Assembly (NCBI GenBank): GCA_964632355.1
Contig: CAZWBW010000021.1
Span: 1-32,723, forward strand
Source of the DNA: JALOAP01 sp964632355
GTDB lineage: Bacteria > Chloroflexota > Dehalococcoidia > Tepidiformales > Tepidiformaceae
Direction of reading: 5' to 3'
Length of the DNA: 32,723 bases
Shown here: one piece after another, positions 30,177 to 32,723 of the stretch
How the letters are laid out: each line of letters starts with the position of its first letter
How positions within the stretch are numbered: the first letter of the stretch is position 1
Program-made: the position numbers and the translations under genes
The notes under the pieces: generated by a model
Told to the model about the DNA's origin: nothing
Seen by the model: the letters and a program-made list of their open reading frames with translations, nothing else
Database searches by the model: none

Positions 30177-32723
30177 GTGCCTCCTTCGAATCAGAAGCCC
30201 CGACTCGTCATTCTCGACTCGCACGGCATCCTGTTTCGGGCGTTCTTCGCGCTGGCGAACATGCCGAACCCGCTCATGAGCTCGAAGGGCGAGCTCACCT
30301 TCGCGACACACGGCTACGCGGAGACGCTCATCCGGGTGCTGGACCAGCTCAAGCCGACGCACATCTGCGCGGCATGGGACGCGGGCGGCAAGACGTTCCG
30401 CCACGAAGCGGCCGAGGAATACAAGGCGACGCGGCGCGAGACGCCATCTGACCTGATTCCGCAGATGGCACGTGTCCGGCAGCTCCTCGAAGCGTTCAAC
30501 ATCCCGATCTTCGAGGTCCCGGGGTACGAAGCCGACGACGTTGCCGGCACGATCGCGAAGAAGGCGGCCGCCCAGGGCATCGAAACCTACATCGCCACGC
30601 TGGACACCGACCTGGTGCAGTTGATTGGGCCGAACATCAATCTCTTCATGTTCCGGCCGTACCAGCGCGACACGGTCGACTACAACGAGCAGCGTGCGGC
30701 GGAGCGTTACGGGTTCAGCCCGAAGTACATGATCGACTTCAAAGCGCTGAAGGGCGACACGAGCGACAACATCGAAGGCATCAAGGGCATCGGCGAGAAG
30801 ACAGCGCGCGACCTGATTCGCCAGTTCGGCACGGTGGAGTCGATCTACGAGCACATCGACGAGATCAAGCAGCCGGCGCTGAAGAAGAAGCTCATCGGCG
30901 GCGAAGAACTCGCCCGGCGGAACAAGGAACTCGTCACCATCAAGACCGACCTGCCCATCGATTTCGACCTCGAACAGTGCCGGGTGCAGGACTACGACTA
31001 CGAGCGGGTGGCAGCGCTCTTCCGGGAGCTCGAGTTCCGGGTGCTGGCGCAGCGGCTGAAGGACGTGCTGGGCGCGCAGCCCACGGCGTCGCGGCAGGCA
31101 ACAAGCGACGTCCCGATCGAGTACACCACCGTGACCGACAGCGCGGGGCTGACGGCGCTGGTCGAGGAGTTGTCGGCGGCGAAGTCAATCGGCGTAGCGG
31201 GCTTCTCGACCACGGGAGACACGCGGCATCCGCTGCTGCTGGGCCTTTCGTTCGCGACGAAGCCGGGACGGGCGTGGTACGTGCCGGTGGGGCACACGCC
31301 GCGCGTGGACGAGCCGTTCGAACAGCTCAGCAAGCAGGAAGTGCTGAAGGCGGTGGGACCCGTCCTCGAAGATGCGTCGATCGCGAAAACGGCGTACAGC
31401 GTGAAGGCGATGATGCACCTGCTGGCGGCACAGGAGCACCAGTTCGCCGGCGCGGATTTCGACGTATCGATCGCCGCGTGGCTGCTCGGTGAGACGTCGT
31501 CGAACCTGAACAACCTCGTGAACGAGCGGCTGGGTATCGAGCTGGTTTCGCTGCAAAGCCTGACCGGGACCGGACGGAACGCGAAGGCACTGTCGCAGTG
31601 CTCCGTCGCGGAAGTCGCCGAGTATGCGTGCCAACAGGCAGAGATGCTGCTCCGCATCCGGCCGCAGCTCGAGGACCAGATCAAGGAACGCGGTCAGTGG
31701 GAGCTGTTTGCGGACATGGAGATGGCGCTCGTGCCGGTGTTGTTCCGGATGGAGCGCGCCGGGATCGCGGTGGACACGAGCGTGCTGCGCCAGATCGCGC
31801 AGGAGATGTCGGGCGACATCGCGCGGCTGGAGCGCGAGATCTACGACATGGTGGGGCACGAGTTCAACATCGGGAGCCCGCAACAGCTGAGCGATGTGCT
31901 GTTCAACGAGCTCGGCCTACCGAAGACTCGCAAGACGACGCAGGGATACTCGACCGACCAGCGAGCGCTGGAATCGCTGCGCCCGCTGAGCCCGATCATC
32001 GACCTGATTTTCGAGTACCGCGGCCTGACGAAGCTGAAGTCGACCTATCTCGACGCGCTGCCGGGCGAGGTGGCAGATGACGGGCGCATCCACACCGACT
32101 TCCAGCAGACGGTGGCCGCGACCGGGCGCCTGAGCAGCACGAACCCGAACCTCCAGAACATCCCGGTTCGCACGGACACAGGGCGGAATATCCGGCGTGC
32201 GTTCGTCGCGGCCGGGTTCGATGACCCGTGGTTCGTAGCGGTGGACTACTCGCAAATCGAACTGCGAGTGCTTGCGCATGTGACAGGCGACCAGGGCCTC
32301 ATCGACGCGTTCCTTGCCGACCAGGACATTCACCGGGCGACGGCGGCCCGGGTGTATAACGTCGCGCCCGAAGAGGTCACACGGCAGATGCGCGATACGG
32401 CGAAGATGGTGAACTTCGGCATCGCGTATGGCATGGGCGAGTTCGGGCTGGCGTCGCGTACCGGGATGTCGCGCGAAGAGGCAGACGCATTCATCCGCAC
32501 CTACTTCGAGAACTTCCCGGGCATCGCCGAGTGGCAAAAGGCCACGCTCGCTTCAACGCGCGAAAAGGGCTACGCGGAGACCGTGTTCGGGCGGCGGCGG
32601 TATCTCCCGTCGATCCATAGCACCAACTTCCAGGTGCGGAGCGCGGCCGAGCGCGAAGCAATCAACATGGAAGCGCTGGCCCAGGCCCAGGCCGCCGCCG
32701 ACCGGATCATGCGGGAAGCCGGC
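30177..32723 (+). CDS. polA: DNA polymerase I, 3' end cut by window edge
   Basis: Repair and Okazaki-fragment polymerase; 849 residues are visible from GTG 30177. The 5'-nuclease domain (about 1-290) has VILDSHGILFRAFFAL, AAWDAGGKTFRHE, EADDVAGTIA, TLDTDLVQL and the helix-hairpin-helix KGIGEKTARDL. The proofreading domain (about 310-470) has lost the DEDD motifs: IGVAGFSTTGD stands where DTE should be, and the NxxxFD motif is also missing. The polymerase domain has motif A (VAVDYSQIELRVLAH) and motif B (RDTAKMVNFGIAYGMGEFGL) intact; motif C lies beyond the window. Proofreading is therefore probably absent, as in Taq polymerase. Confidence 0.97.
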   Translation, partial: MPPSNQKPRLVILDSHGILFRAFFALANMPNPLMSSKGELTFATHGYAETLIRVLDQLKPTHICAAWDAGGKTFRHEAAEEYKATRRETPSDLIPQMARVRQLLEAFNIPIFEVPGYEADDVAGTIAKKAAAQGIETYIATLDTDLVQLIGPNINLFMFRPYQRDTVDYNEQRAAERYGFSPKYMIDFKALKGDTSDNIEGIKGIGEKTARDLIRQFGTVESIYEHIDEIKQPALKKKLIGGEELARRNKELVTIKTDLPIDFDLEQCRVQDYDYERVAALFRELEFRVLAQRLKDVLGAQPTASRQATSDVPIEYTTVTDSAGLTALVEELSAAKSIGVAGFSTTGDTRHPLLLGLSFATKPGRAWYVPVGHTPRVDEPFEQLSKQEVLKAVGPVLEDASIAKTAYSVKAMMHLLAAQEHQFAGADFDVSIAAWLLGETSSNLNNLVNERLGIELVSLQSLTGTGRNAKALSQCSVAEVAEYACQQAEMLLRIRPQLEDQIKERGQWELFADMEMALVPVLFRMERAGIAVDTSVLRQIAQEMSGDIARLEREIYDMVGHEFNIGSPQQLSDVLFNELGLPKTRKTTQGYSTDQRALESLRPLSPIIDLIFEYRGLTKLKSTYLDALPGEVADDGRIHTDFQQTVAATGRLSSTNPNLQNIPVRTDTGRNIRRAFVAAGFDDPWFVAVDYSQIELRVLAHVTGDQGLIDAFLADQDIHRATAARVYNVAPEEVTRQMRDTAKMVNFGIAYGMGEFGLASRTGMSREEADAFIRTYFENFPGIAEWQKATLASTREKGYAETVFGRRRYLPSIHSTNFQVRSAAEREAINMEALAQAQAAADRIMREAG

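Overview
The window is GC-rich bacterial DNA, densely packed with genes and read on both strands. It contains no rRNA, tRNA, CRISPR array or mobile element that I can see. The gene mix suggests a Chloroflexota bacterium, perhaps of the Dehalococcoidia/Tepidiforma type. It has several acyl-CoA dehydrogenases with a CaiB/BaiF CoA-transferase and a MaoC-like protein, a membrane-anchored YvcK, a geranylgeranyl-reductase-type flavoprotein, GTG/TTG starts, and some promoters whose -10 box sits directly before the start codon. The phylum is an inference, not a direct observation.

Layout. 1-1060 (-): metK (cut by the window edge) behind a SAM riboswitch and an intrinsic terminator. 1071-4081 (-): a membrane-anchored HExxH protein, a peroxiredoxin whose catalytic residue is encoded by UGA, and an acyl-CoA dehydrogenase. 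4163-5846 (+): an RDD membrane protein and an unknown four-helix membrane protein with a very acidic tail. This runs tail-to-tail into 5684-7870 (-): endonuclease III, a GGR-family flavoprotein and a small membrane protein. 7933-8838 (+): mutY, convergent with queA (-). 9882-10295 (+): a pentad-repeat solenoid-like protein. 10225-17945 (-): a tight seven-gene operon from one good promoter, gatB-yvcK-secG-SBP-SAM hydrolase-fmt-rlmN. 18070-20580 (-): an amidase, then selD with an in-frame UGA. 20660-22513 (+): an aminotransferase behind an alanine-rich leader peptide and terminator, then a gdx guanidinium exporter behind a guanidine-III riboswitch. 22514-30028: acyl-CoA metabolism and small metal-binding proteins, with cobalamin adenosyltransferase, a lipoprotein and an FmdB-like protein. 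30177-end (+): polA, truncated by the window edge.

The main discovery is selenocysteine use. A simple reading gives a peroxiredoxin fragment (2304-2627) and an N-terminally short SelD (18070-18987). Both reading frames continue upstream through a single UGA that lies exactly on the catalytic Cys/Sec position: TGG-U-ASE in the AhpE-like peroxiredoxin and CGG-U-ASK in SelD. SelD makes the selenium donor needed for both proteins. Each UGA is followed by a hairpin at bacterial-SECIS distance, and the two share an almost identical 14-nt context.

The second theme is RNA-level control. The window shows a SAM riboswitch (metK), a guanidine-III riboswitch (gdx), and what looks like ribosome-mediated attenuation by alanine supply ahead of an aminotransferase. 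In the last, a 23-codon leader has 13 Ala codons and is followed by mutually exclusive RNA pairings. Several convergent gene pairs also overlap at their 3' ends, most strikingly the 163-bp overlap that encodes an acidic tail on one strand and a Ser/Lys tail on the other.
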